From Chloroflexota bacterium (GTDB lineage Bacteria; Chloroflexota; Dehalococcoidia; Dehalococcoidales; WRFJ01): 9,285 bases of DNA. How positions within the stretch are numbered: the first letter of the stretch is position 1; every line of letters begins with the position of its first letter. Location: positions 1 to 9,285 of the forward strand of contig WRFJ01000025.1 of assembly GCA_009778865.1 (NCBI GenBank), read 5' to 3'. This document shows positions 1 to 6,718 of this stretch, piece after piece. The notes under the pieces are model-generated. The model had not been told where the DNA came from and did no database searches. It saw only the letters and a list, made by a program, of their open reading frames with translations. Position numbers and translations under genes: made by a program.

Positions 1-2009
1 AATGTTATGCCAGCGTATCAGTTACCCCCAGTGTACCCGACCTGGCCGTAGTTATTATCCCAGCAACAGGCGTAGCCGCTGCCGTTGAAGAATGTGGCCA
101 AGTGGGCTGTAAATCGGTCATAGTTATTTCGGCTGGTTTTAAAGAAGCCGGCGAGGCCGGTATTCAACGCGAGCAAGAGTTGGCAGCAGTAGCTGAAAAA
201 TATAACATTCGTATTATCGGCCCCAACTGTATGGGCACAGTGGGCCCTAAACATAGGTTAAATGCTACTTTCTTTAAGAAGGGTATCCCCAAGGCTGGCG
301 GTATAGCTTTCTTTTCACAAAGCGGTGCCTTTGGCTCGGCTATCTTAGACTGGGCCATCACTCGCCACATCGGCCTTTCCGGTTTTGTATCTATTGGTTC
401 CATGATGGATGTAGACTTCGGCGACCTTATATATTATTTTGCCGATGATCCTGAAACCACCGCCATTTGTGTATATATGGAAACCATTCCCAATGCCAAA
501 AAATTTATTGCTTCAGCCCGTTATGCTGCCAAGCAAGGTAAACCGATAGTAGCTGTCATGCCCGGACGCAGTGCCGAAAGTGCTGCTGCTGCTGCCTCAC
601 ACACCGGTTCGATGGTGGGTAATGATATGTTTAATAACGCCGTTTTTGAGCGTGCCGGTATTGTACGTCTGATTAACCCATCAGATTTATTCCATGTGGC
701 CGAACTTTTAAATTTGGGTAAACAACCTAAAGATCAAAGATTAGCTATTGTTACCAACGCCGGCGGCCCCGGCGTGTTGGCTACCGATGCCTTGATGGAT
801 GAAAAAGGTAAATTAGCCAAAATCACTCCCGAGTTTATAGCTAAAATCAACGATGATATGCCAGCTACTTGGAGCCGTTCTAACCCCATAGATATTATAG
901 GCGATGCCGGTGTGGCGCGTTATGCTATTGCAGTGGATGCTGCCATCAATGATGAAAATATAGATGCTGTTACTGTTATCTATACTCCTCAAGGCGATGC
1001 CGAGTCAGAAGATATCGCCGATGCTGTTATAAAACTAGCCGAGACAACCGATAAACCAGTTATGACGGTGTGGATGGGTGAAGGCACCACTGAACGCTCT
1101 CGCTGTATGTTCATAGAAAAGAAAATTCCTGCTTACCGCTTTCCTGAGCATGCCGTGCAAGCTTTTGCCAATATGACCCGTTTTCAGAAGCTAAATGACA
1201 AATTAAACAGCATAGCAGCACCAGTTCAAGATAGCCGGCCAGCTGACAACAGTCACTTAAAAGCTATCATTAAAGCAGCTAAATCTGAAGGGCGCACCAT
1301 TTTAAATGAAACCGAAAGTAAAACCATTTTAGAAGCCTATGGAATTGCAGCTACCCGCCCCTATTTTGCTGCCAGTGCCGAGGAGGCAGCTCAAATTGCC
1401 GATAAACAACTTAAATACCCAGTAGTAATGAAGATCGCTTCTAAAGACATATCACATAAATCGGATGTAGGCGGCGTTATTCTTAATCTTAAAAACGCTA
1501 ATGAAGTTCGAGAAGCTTTTAGAAATATGATGGTCACGGTATCCCAAAATATGCCGGCAGCCCAACTGGATGGCGTTACTTTGCAAAGAATGGTATCTAA
1601 GTACGACTATGAACTTATAATCGGCTCAACTACCGATCCGGCTTTCGGCCCGGTCATATTATTTGGTGCCGGCGGCACCCAAGCTGAGTTTTATAAAGAC
1701 GTAGCTGTGGGATTACCCCCATTGAACAGAAATCTGGCTCGTAACGTTATGACTGACACTAAAATCTACCAAATGCTATCTAAGGGCTTTCGCGATAAGC
1801 CGGTTGCCAATCTAGCTCTTATAGAAGAGACCCTAGTAAAATTCTCTAATCTTTTAGAAGATTTTCCGAGCATTGCCGAGATTGATATCAACCCGCTAGC
1901 TATGACCGCTGATGAAGCTATTGCCTTAGACGGACGTATTGTTCTTAAAAACCAAGAGTGCTGCTACGGTTGTGGAAGTAAAAGCAGTAATTTTATCGCT
2001 TCTCTCTAA
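1..2009 (+). CDS. ADP-forming acetate/acyl-CoA synthetase, fused alpha-beta (5' partial)
   Basis: This enzyme converts acyl-CoA, ADP and phosphate to a free acid, CoA and ATP in the cytoplasm, giving substrate-level ATP in anaerobes. The frame is open from base 3 without a stop, and the first visible residues (VPDLAVVIIPA, then ISAGFKEAGEAG) belong to the CoA-binding domain. The start therefore lies outside the window, and an internal GTG at 102 is not the start. About 668 residues are visible; by comparison with fused family members roughly 65-75 N-terminal residues are missing. Domain order is CoA-binding, succinyl-CoA-ligase-like, then ATP-grasp (about residue 434 on). The SHTGS motif at 597-611 carries the presumed phosphohistidine (His codon 600-602). 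The second family histidine lies in SHKSDVGGV (His codon 1455-1457). The ATP-grasp part ends in EIDINPLAMT. A tail of about 20 residues containing CCYGCG follows the usual end. Substrate preference cannot be read from the sequence. Confidence 0.93.
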   Translation, partial: CYASVSVTPSVPDLAVVIIPATGVAAAVEECGQVGCKSVIVISAGFKEAGEAGIQREQELAAVAEKYNIRIIGPNCMGTVGPKHRLNATFFKKGIPKAGGIAFFSQSGAFGSAILDWAITRHIGLSGFVSIGSMMDVDFGDLIYYFADDPETTAICVYMETIPNAKKFIASARYAAKQGKPIVAVMPGRSAESAAAAASHTGSMVGNDMFNNAVFERAGIVRLINPSDLFHVAELLNLGKQPKDQRLAIVTNAGGPGVLATDALMDEKGKLAKITPEFIAKINDDMPATWSRSNPIDIIGDAGVARYAIAVDAAINDENIDAVTVIYTPQGDAESEDIADAVIKLAETTDKPVMTVWMGEGTTERSRCMFIEKKIPAYRFPEHAVQAFANMTRFQKLNDKLNSIAAPVQDSRPADNSHLKAIIKAAKSEGRTILNETESKTILEAYGIAATRPYFAASAEEAAQIADKQLKYPVVMKIASKDISHKSDVGGVILNLKNANEVREAFRNMMVTVSQNMPAAQLDGVTLQRMVSKYDYELIIGSTTDPAFGPVILFGAGGTQAEFYKDVAVGLPPLNRNLARNVMTDTKIYQMLSKGFRDKPVANLALIEETLVKFSNLLEDFPSIAEIDINPLAMTADEAIALDGRIVLKNQECCYGCGSKSSNFIASL

Positions 2010-2015
2010 AAATAA

Positions 2016-2090
2016 ACAAAAATCTCTCTAAATTTGATTTAACCTCAAAAAAATAGAAAATGGGTTAATATCATTTAGAGAGATTTTTGT
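2016..2090. terminator. Long perfect-armed hairpin, probable terminator of the synthetase gene
   Basis: Bases 2016-2033 (ACAAAAATCTCTCTAAAT) are the exact reverse complement of 2073-2090, giving an 18-bp stem. Inside the 39-base loop, TTAACC (2039-2044) can pair with GGTTAA (2063-2068), extending the fold. The structure begins 6 bases after the stop codon of the synthetase gene. The right arm ends in a T5 run and is followed by another T-rich stretch, as in rho-independent termination; the left arm starts with A5, so it could also act on the other strand. The stem is AT-rich for an efficient terminator, so transcript processing or 3'-end protection are alternatives. Confidence 0.7.
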
Positions 2091-2128
2091 TTTGACAATA
2101 GTATAATGCCGGTTAAAGTATATATTAA

Positions 2129-2142
2129 TTGATAATTATCAA
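2129..2142. promoter_or_regulatory. Perfect 14-bp palindrome, FNR/CRP-type or Fur-like operator candidate
   Basis: TTGATAATTATCAA equals its own reverse complement and matches the FNR consensus TTGAT-N4-ATCAA at every specified position. The same bases contain GATAAT overlapping ATTATC, the unit from which Fur boxes are built, and two more ATTATC hexamers follow at 2153-2158 and 2163-2168. It lies upstream of the ABC exporter operon and just 5' of a promoter-like element. The regulator is inferred from consensus only; AT-rich DNA can produce such palindromes by chance. Confidence 0.4.
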
Positions 2143-2148
2143 ATATTC

Positions 2149-2177
2149 TTGTATTATCTGTTATTATCAGCTACAAT
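2149..2177 (+). promoter_or_regulatory. Candidate sigma-70-type promoter for the ABC exporter operon
   Basis: TTGTAT (2149-2154) and TACAAT (2172-2177) are separated by exactly 17 bases. The -10 matches TATAAT at five of six positions and the -35 matches TTGACA at three. Transcription would begin near 2184, leaving a leader of about 38 bases. The palindrome at 2129-2142 would then be centred near -48, which is neither the classic class I nor class II activator position. TATTAT (2162-2167) and TATCAG (2165-2170) are competing -10 candidates. Confidence 0.4.
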
Positions 2178-2221
2178 AAAACGATATTCTTTAAAAGGAA
2201 TTCTGATAAAACCGTATATTT

Positions 2222-3007
2222 ATGGAAAAAAGCATCACTAAAAAACATCCCGTCGTTAGATTTCTCAGTCAGTCTTTTACTGTGCTGTGGAGCGATCTGC
2301 GTTTTTTACGCCGTTTTTGGAAACGCACTCTTTGGACTTCTTTAATGACTCCTCTGCTTTATTTGCTAGCTTTCGGTGTGGGTATTGCCGGAATGGTAAC
2401 AATGGAAGAAGGCGGCGGCAGTTATCTTGCATTTGTTATCCCGGGTATTATCGCCATTACTGCTATAAGCACCGCTTACAATGCCTCCGGCAACAAACTA
2501 AGTGTCGATAAAATATTTTATAAATCTTTTGACGAAGTGATGATGGCACCACTTAGCACTGATGCTGTAGCCTTTGGCAAAGGCATGGTGGGTGTGCTAC
2601 GCGGTATACTGGCCTGCGGTTTATTTATTATTTTAGGTATGCTGATGACTAATGATTTTGTCGTCAACTGGCCTTTTTTTGCCGCCCTTATGCTTTCGCT
2701 TTTAGCTTTTTCATTTATGGGTGTAGCCGTGGGTGTCATAGCTAAGACTCATCAGGATATGTCTACTTTCAGCAGTATGGTAATCATGCCCATGACCTTT
2801 CTTTGCGGTACTTTGTTTGATCCGAATATAGCTCCGCAGTGGCTGCAGGTTATCTTATACTCTTTGCCTTTAACTCATTCTTCTACCGCCATGCGTGCTG
2901 CTGTGGCTAGCGGCGATATAATGTGGTGGTCACTAGCTTACATGTTAATATTTGCCATAATCTGCTATATAATTGCCCGTTGGCAAATAAAAAAATTGGA
3001 TTTTTAG
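2222..3007 (+). CDS. ABC-2 type exporter permease (DrrB/NodJ-like)
   Basis: This is the membrane subunit of an ABC exporter in the cytoplasmic membrane, pairing with the ATPase encoded immediately downstream. The 261-residue protein has a basic N-terminus and about six hydrophobic segments: roughly 39-57, 68-86, 121-142, 149-174, 183-199 and 233-253. FLCGTLFDPNIAPQW (about 193-207) followed by LPLTH resembles the ABC-2 signature near the penultimate helix. Length and topology are normal for the family. The ATG is the only usable start after the in-frame stop at 2207-2209. The nearest Shine-Dalgarno-like stretch, AAAAGGAA (2193-2200), lies 21 bases away, so initiation signals look weak. Related systems move drugs, polyketides, lipids or polysaccharides; nothing here identifies the cargo. 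Confidence 0.9.
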   Translation: MEKSITKKHPVVRFLSQSFTVLWSDLRFLRRFWKRTLWTSLMTPLLYLLAFGVGIAGMVTMEEGGGSYLAFVIPGIIAITAISTAYNASGNKLSVDKIFYKSFDEVMMAPLSTDAVAFGKGMVGVLRGILACGLFIILGMLMTNDFVVNWPFFAALMLSLLAFSFMGVAVGVIAKTHQDMSTFSSMVIMPMTFLCGTLFDPNIAPQWLQVILYSLPLTHSSTAMRAAVASGDIMWWSLAYMLIFAIICYIIARWQIKKLDF

Positions 3008-3907
3008 ATGAACTTGCAGCTAAAACCTGTCATCGAAATAAAAGGCCTAACCAAGCGTTTCGGCAAGTTTACCGCCGTAGATAACATAGATATGACGGTA
3101 AACGAATGTGAAATATTCGGCTTTTTGGGGCCCAATGGTGCCGGTAAATCAACTGCTTTACGTATAATGACCACTCTTTCTAAGCCCACCGAAGGACAAG
3201 TACTGATCAGTGGTTACGATGTATTAAAGAATCCTTTGGCCGTTAAAGAGCAGATAGGCGTAGTACAACAAGTAGTAAGCTTTGACCGCGATCTCTCCCT
3301 GTGGGATAACATGGAAATGCACGCCCGCATGCACGGATTTAGAGGCCGGGAGGCTAAAGAAGCTGTGCGTAAGTCACTGGAATATGCCGGTTTATTAGAT
3401 TTTGCCAATGTACTTTCCAACGATCTTTCGGGCGGTATGCGCCGTATAGCCCAGATTGTGCGCGCTTTGATGCATAGCCCTAAAATTATTTTTTTAGACG
3501 AGCCCACCACCAGTTTAGATGCACAAACCCGCCGTAAGATTTGGAGCCGAATACGTCTAATGCGTGAGCAAGGCTCTACTGTGATACTTACCACCCATTA
3601 CATAGAAGAAGCCGAGGCTTTATGCGACCGCGTAGCTATTATTCATAAAGGTAAAATCATCGCCGTCGGCACGCCTCTTGAGCTAAGAGAGCAGGTTGGT
3701 TTATGGACGGTGGAATACGCTGCTATCGGCTCCGATACCGAGTATAAACATTTTGCCACTGAGGCACAAGCTAAGATATTCGGCGTTAGCTTGCCAGACA
3801 GTAAGCATGTACTTAAAATACGTCCGTCCAACTTAGAAGATGTTTTTATAGAATTTACCGGCACTCACGTCAGCGAACCACCAAGCGGCGGAAAGTCTTT
3901 ATCTTAA
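3008..3907 (+). CDS. ABC exporter ATP-binding subunit (DrrA/CcmA-like)
   Basis: This cytoplasmic ATPase drives the ABC-2 permease encoded just upstream. The 299-residue protein has every core motif in order: Walker A GPNGAGKST (41-49), a Q-loop glutamine near 87-88, signature LSGGM (140-144), Walker B IIFLDEP (160-166), D-loop SLDA (169-172) and switch histidine H197 in TTHYIEEAE. The C-terminal part, about 235-285 with LEDVFIEFTG, is the accessory region typical of DrrA-type ATPases. The ATG follows the permease TAG with no intervening base, which points to translational coupling and a 1:1 complex. No strong separate ribosome-binding site is visible. A tail of about 14 residues rich in P, S and G follows the family's usual end. 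The family assignment is secure; the substrate is unknown. Confidence 0.94.
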   Translation: MNLQLKPVIEIKGLTKRFGKFTAVDNIDMTVNECEIFGFLGPNGAGKSTALRIMTTLSKPTEGQVLISGYDVLKNPLAVKEQIGVVQQVVSFDRDLSLWDNMEMHARMHGFRGREAKEAVRKSLEYAGLLDFANVLSNDLSGGMRRIAQIVRALMHSPKIIFLDEPTTSLDAQTRRKIWSRIRLMREQGSTVILTTHYIEEAEALCDRVAIIHKGKIIAVGTPLELREQVGLWTVEYAAIGSDTEYKHFATEAQAKIFGVSLPDSKHVLKIRPSNLEDVFIEFTGTHVSEPPSGGKSLS

Positions 3908-3950
3908 AATAAATCTCTTGCCGAGAAAATGTTTGCCTTAGAAGTAGGAT

Positions 3951-4550
3951 ATGAAAAAATTAGCTTTTGGTTTTTCAGTTTTTATTTTGCTTGCAGCTTT
4001 TATTTTGAACGCATGTATAACTATTAAACCATATAGAGATCCATATGCAGATCCACCGTTAGTCAATATAGAAGAAACTTATTGGTACTTAGATACCAAA
4101 GATAACGGCTTGCCATGGTACTATCTGTACATTAAAGCCACCAATATCAGTAAGAAAAGTATTAAGGAAATAAAGTGGTACTGTGAATTTATTCCATCTG
4201 GGCATAACGAAGACGGAGTAAATTATGTGACTAGGGGTCTTGTGTTGCCATTAGAATGGCCTTTAGATAGTAATTGGCAAGCTGGTGAGCAAAAGATATT
4301 CCGTATACCTGTGCAAAGTGGTGAAGATGAGTATAAAGATGGTATTAAACTTATTATTGATACCATAAAACGTAGCGGCGTCATGCCTTTTTGGATCAAA
4401 TACACCGGACTCGGTGGCAGTTGGGGTCAAAAAGACTTCGATCAACTTCTAGTCTTTCTCCCTATTGTTGCTATAGATCCAGAACTAAGAGCATATATAA
4501 AATACCTTGTCAAAATTGCTGATTTTACAATTTTAGAAAATAGTGAATAA
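3951..4550 (+). CDS. Putative lipoprotein of unknown function
   Basis: I do not recognise this 199-residue protein. It starts MKK, followed by a hydrophobic stretch (about 4-19) and a lipobox-like LNAC with the cysteine at residue 22. It is therefore probably lipidated and held on the outer face of the cytoplasmic membrane. The mature part is rich in aromatic residues and alternates in a beta-like pattern (YLYIKATNISKKSIKEIKW, about 58-76), suggesting a small beta-sandwich such as an FxLYD-like fold; that is a guess. AGGA (3946-3949) lies only one base before the ATG, but an in-frame TAG at 3945-3947 rules out an upstream start and the signal peptide supports this one. It lies 43 bp after the ABC ATPase with no hairpin between, so co-transcription with the exporter is plausible. 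Confidence 0.8.
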   Translation: MKKLAFGFSVFILLAAFILNACITIKPYRDPYADPPLVNIEETYWYLDTKDNGLPWYYLYIKATNISKKSIKEIKWYCEFIPSGHNEDGVNYVTRGLVLPLEWPLDSNWQAGEQKIFRIPVQSGEDEYKDGIKLIIDTIKRSGVMPFWIKYTGLGGSWGQKDFDQLLVFLPIVAIDPELRAYIKYLVKIADFTILENSE

Positions 4551-4711
4551 ACTACCATCACAGTCCTGCATTCGCAGTTAAATGCCCCGTTGCTCTCAGC
4601 TAAAAGCCACAAATCAGCCAATAAAAACCGGCTGAAAAGAAGCGTAATTTATTTCTAAGGTAATTATTGCAATAAACATATAACGAGAATTATTACTGTT
4701 TATTTCTTTTT

Positions 4712-4717
4712 TATAAT
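4712..4717 (+). promoter_or_regulatory. Isolated consensus -10 hexamer upstream of the methyltransferase
   Basis: TATAAT is a perfect -10 match 42 bases before the ATG at 4760, in an AT-rich stretch. No good -35 hexamer sits 16-18 bases upstream; the best is TTATTA or ATTATT near 4689-4695. The match could be chance in DNA this AT-rich. The rest of the interval 4551-4759 holds short weak inverted repeats (TCAGCC/GGCTGA at 4614-4635 and AATAAACA/TGTTTATT at 4671-4704) and no convincing gene. Confidence 0.25.
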
Positions 4718-4759
4718 ATTTGCGCTAAAATAAAATATAAATAATTTTTGGCAGTAAAA

Positions 4760-5404
4760 ATGATATTTTTGTACATTATTCTCGGCTTAATTGTTCTCTA
4801 TTTGCTTTACCAAATAACCGCCAGATTGATAATTAAAAACACCAACTACCATAAAATAGTAAAAAATAATCCTACTCTGGAAAACAATTCTCGTTTTCTA
4901 ATACAGCCGCCGCATATTGTTATATCGGCCTCCGGCATTAAAGAGAAACAAAAAGTGTTGGAAATAGGTGCCGGCAGCGGTCCTTTCGCCTTTGCTGCGG
5001 CTAAGGCAGTCGGCCCTAGCGGTACTGTTTACGCTTTAGATATTCAAGAGGATATGATTGATATTTTAAAAAGTAAAATGCAAAAAAAGGAAAACCAAAA
5101 TCTTAATGTAGTGCCAGTTTTAGGCGATGCTTTAAATATAAACTTTCCCGACAATACTTTTGACATCGTATTCTTAGTAAGCATGCTGCAGGAAATTCCC
5201 GATAAAAATGCTGCCTTTACTGAGTTTAGGCGCGTACTTAAACCGGGCGGATTGCTTTCTATTTCCGAGACTTTAGTGGATATGGATTATTATATGAAAA
5301 AGACTTTAATAAAATTTGCCACTCAAGCCGGCATGGTACAAGCCAACTATAAAGGTAATTTTTTAAGTTACACCATTAGTTTTTTAAAACCATTACAATT
5401 ATAA
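4760..5404 (+). CDS. Membrane-anchored class I SAM-dependent methyltransferase
   Basis: This protein is predicted to transfer a methyl group from S-adenosylmethionine to an unidentified acceptor at the cytoplasmic face of the membrane. It has 214 residues from the ATG; a TTG four codons upstream (4748) is an alternative start, and neither has a clear Shine-Dalgarno. Residues about 1-22 form one hydrophobic helix, then a basic stretch. The Rossmann fold follows: motif I VLEIGAGSGPF (66-76), the acidic end of strand 2 in VYALDIQEDM (90-99), an acidic GDAL (122-125), FPDNTFDIVF (129-138) and RRVLKPGGLL (157-166). The layout resembles UbiE/Methyltransf_11 enzymes. The protein ends soon after the core sheet with little room for a substrate-capping domain, so a small or lipid acceptor is possible. 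It appears monocistronic. Confidence 0.85.
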   Translation: MIFLYIILGLIVLYLLYQITARLIIKNTNYHKIVKNNPTLENNSRFLIQPPHIVISASGIKEKQKVLEIGAGSGPFAFAAAKAVGPSGTVYALDIQEDMIDILKSKMQKKENQNLNVVPVLGDALNINFPDNTFDIVFLVSMLQEIPDKNAAFTEFRRVLKPGGLLSISETLVDMDYYMKKTLIKFATQAGMVQANYKGNFLSYTISFLKPLQL

Positions 5405-5427
5405 ATAAACAGCCTCTTTGCGTGCGA

Positions 5428-5456
5428 TTGCTCATAAAACTGCTGTGTGCTATACT
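5428..5456 (+). promoter_or_regulatory. Extended -10 promoter for the tubulin-like gene
   Basis: TTGCTC (5428-5433) and TATACT (5451-5456) are 17 bases apart, and the -10 is preceded by TG one base upstream (TGCTATACT), an extended -10 element. Transcription would begin near 5463 and give a leader of about 80 bases. The -10 also sits in a small inverted repeat, GCTATA (5449-5454) and TATAGC (5461-5466) around a six-base loop. Confidence 0.5.
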
Positions 5457-5500
5457 TTTTTATAGCTAGGCGCTCCCTATCTAATATTTGTTGATTTGTT

Positions 5501-5530
5501 ATAAACCGGCCTTAATAGGCGGTTTATTTT
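5501..5530 (+). promoter_or_regulatory. Leader hairpin just before the ribosome-binding site of the tubulin-like gene
   Basis: ATAAACCGGCC (5501-5511) pairs with GGCGGTTTAT (5518-5527) around a six-base loop, giving about ten base pairs with one bulged G. The right arm runs into TTTT (5527-5530), so it looks like a compact rho-independent terminator. It could end readthrough from the methyltransferase, which stops 96 bases upstream, or act as a leader attenuator, since the candidate promoter at 5428-5456 lies before it and GGAGG begins at 5533. The sequence does not decide between the two. Confidence 0.5.
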
Positions 5531-5542
5531 ACGGAGGATAAT

Positions 5543-6718
5543 TTGAAACTTTTTGTTATTGGCTGCGGGCAATGCGGCGGCAAGATTGCTGATCAGTTTG
5601 CCCTGATGAATAGTGTAGCTGAAAGACAGCGTCAGATACGCATTGCCACCAATGTCATAGCTGTTAATTCCGATGTGGCTGATCTTTCAGGCCTTGTGCA
5701 CATTAAAAGAGATTATCAGCACCGTATTTTGATTGGCGCCCAAAAAACAGGTGGGCACGGCGTAGGTAAATTAAACGAAATAGGCGCTGAAATCGCCAGA
5801 GATGATGCTGATAAAATAATAGAAGCCATTCGTTCTTCCGAGCATTTTGCCGGTACCGATGCTTTCATGCTTATTGCTTCAGCAGCCGGCGGCACCGGTA
5901 GCGGTTCTGTGGCCGTGCTTACTCAATATATTAAAGAACGTTTCCCTGACAAGCCTGTTTACAATATTATCGCTTTGCCTTTTGCTTATGAAGAAGTAAC
6001 TGAGGAACGTAGCGTCTACAATGTAGGCACTTGCCTTAAATCAGCCTATTTGGCCGCCGATGCTGTTTTCCTAGTTGATAACCAACGCTATATGGAAGAC
6101 GGCATTTCTATTAAAGACAATCTTCACAAAATTAACTATGCTATAGTTAAACCTTTCTTTAACTTGCTGTGCGCTGGAGAAGAGACTAATGCTAGATATG
6201 TAGGTTCGCGCGTGTTAGACGGCGGCGACATTATTCAAACCCTTTCGGGCTGGAGTGTTATAGGTTATGGCAACAGCGGTACTGCCGGTAAAAAAACTAC
6301 TTCTCACAATAAGAATGATTTTACCAATCGTTCAACTACCAACTCCAAGGGCCTTTCAGCCATGGAAGAAGCTCTAAATAAACTTTCTCTTAAATGTGAG
6401 CCGACCGATGCCCGCAAGGCGGTGCATCTTATATCCTGCCCGCCTACTGAGATGGGCATGGAAACTATTAAAGGTCTTTCAGCCCAGTTAAAGACTATGG
6501 CTACCAACGCTATAATTCGTAGCGGCGACTATCCCCGCTCGCAACGTAACGAAGTAGAGGTAACGGTTATTCTTTCCGAATTGGTAAATTCTAAAAAAGT
6601 AATGAGTTACTTTAATAAAGCTCTGGACTTCATGGCCGAAAATCAGAAGCGCCAAACCACTTTTGATGATCAGGAAAGAATTGAGAGATCATTTAGCGAC
6701 CTGCCTTCCCTGTTCTAA
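5543..6718 (+). CDS. Tubulin/FtsZ-superfamily GTPase, CetZ-like
   Basis: This predicted GTP-dependent filament-forming protein has 391 residues. The start is TTG, fixed by a strong GGAGG (5533-5537) five bases upstream. The nucleotide-binding half shows T1 GCGQCGGK (7-14), a T2-like VNSD (41-44), and the tubulin signature T4 as AGGTGSG (115-121) where FtsZ has GGGTGTG. VFLVDNQRY (175-183) sits in the T6 region. The T7 catalytic loop appears to be VLDGGDIIQTL (224-234), with acidic D226 and D229. RILIG followed by GHGVGKLNEIGAEI (71-84) recalls archaeal CetZ proteins more than bacterial FtsZ. A polar linker (about 245-270) is rich in S, T, N and K. The C-terminus, RSFSDLPSLF, recalls the short partner-binding peptide of FtsZ. 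It is probably not the main division FtsZ; its role in shape, motility or segregation is unknown. It is convergent with a coiled-coil gene. Confidence 0.9.
   Translation: MKLFVIGCGQCGGKIADQFALMNSVAERQRQIRIATNVIAVNSDVADLSGLVHIKRDYQHRILIGAQKTGGHGVGKLNEIGAEIARDDADKIIEAIRSSEHFAGTDAFMLIASAAGGTGSGSVAVLTQYIKERFPDKPVYNIIALPFAYEEVTEERSVYNVGTCLKSAYLAADAVFLVDNQRYMEDGISIKDNLHKINYAIVKPFFNLLCAGEETNARYVGSRVLDGGDIIQTLSGWSVIGYGNSGTAGKKTTSHNKNDFTNRSTTNSKGLSAMEEALNKLSLKCEPTDARKAVHLISCPPTEMGMETIKGLSAQLKTMATNAIIRSGDYPRSQRNEVEVTVILSELVNSKKVMSYFNKALDFMAENQKRQTTFDDQERIERSFSDLPSLF

Noticed and set aside
102..104. GTG at 102 as the start of the acyl-CoA synthetase
   Set aside because: The upstream codons in the same frame (from base 3) encode the expected CoA-binding domain strand, so this is an internal valine codon.
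18..254. Minus-strand open frame overlapping the start of the synthetase gene
   Set aside because: It lies opposite well-matched CoA-binding domain sequence of the acyl-CoA synthetase, so it is a shadow frame.
2092..2107. TTGACA (2092-2097) and TATAAT (2102-2107), each a perfect promoter hexamer
   Set aside because: They are only four bases apart, far short of the 16-18 needed, and TTGACA partly belongs to the T-rich tail of the hairpin. They cannot act as a pair.
4614..4635. TCAGCC/GGCTGA hairpin after the lipoprotein gene as a terminator
   Set aside because: The stem has six base pairs and is followed by an A-rich stretch on the plus strand without a T tract.
4671..4704. AATAAACA/TGTTTATT inverted repeat as a terminator or operator
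   Set aside because: The eight-base arms are almost entirely AT in an AT-rich spacer. A short T run follows at 4705-4711, but the stem is too weak to call.
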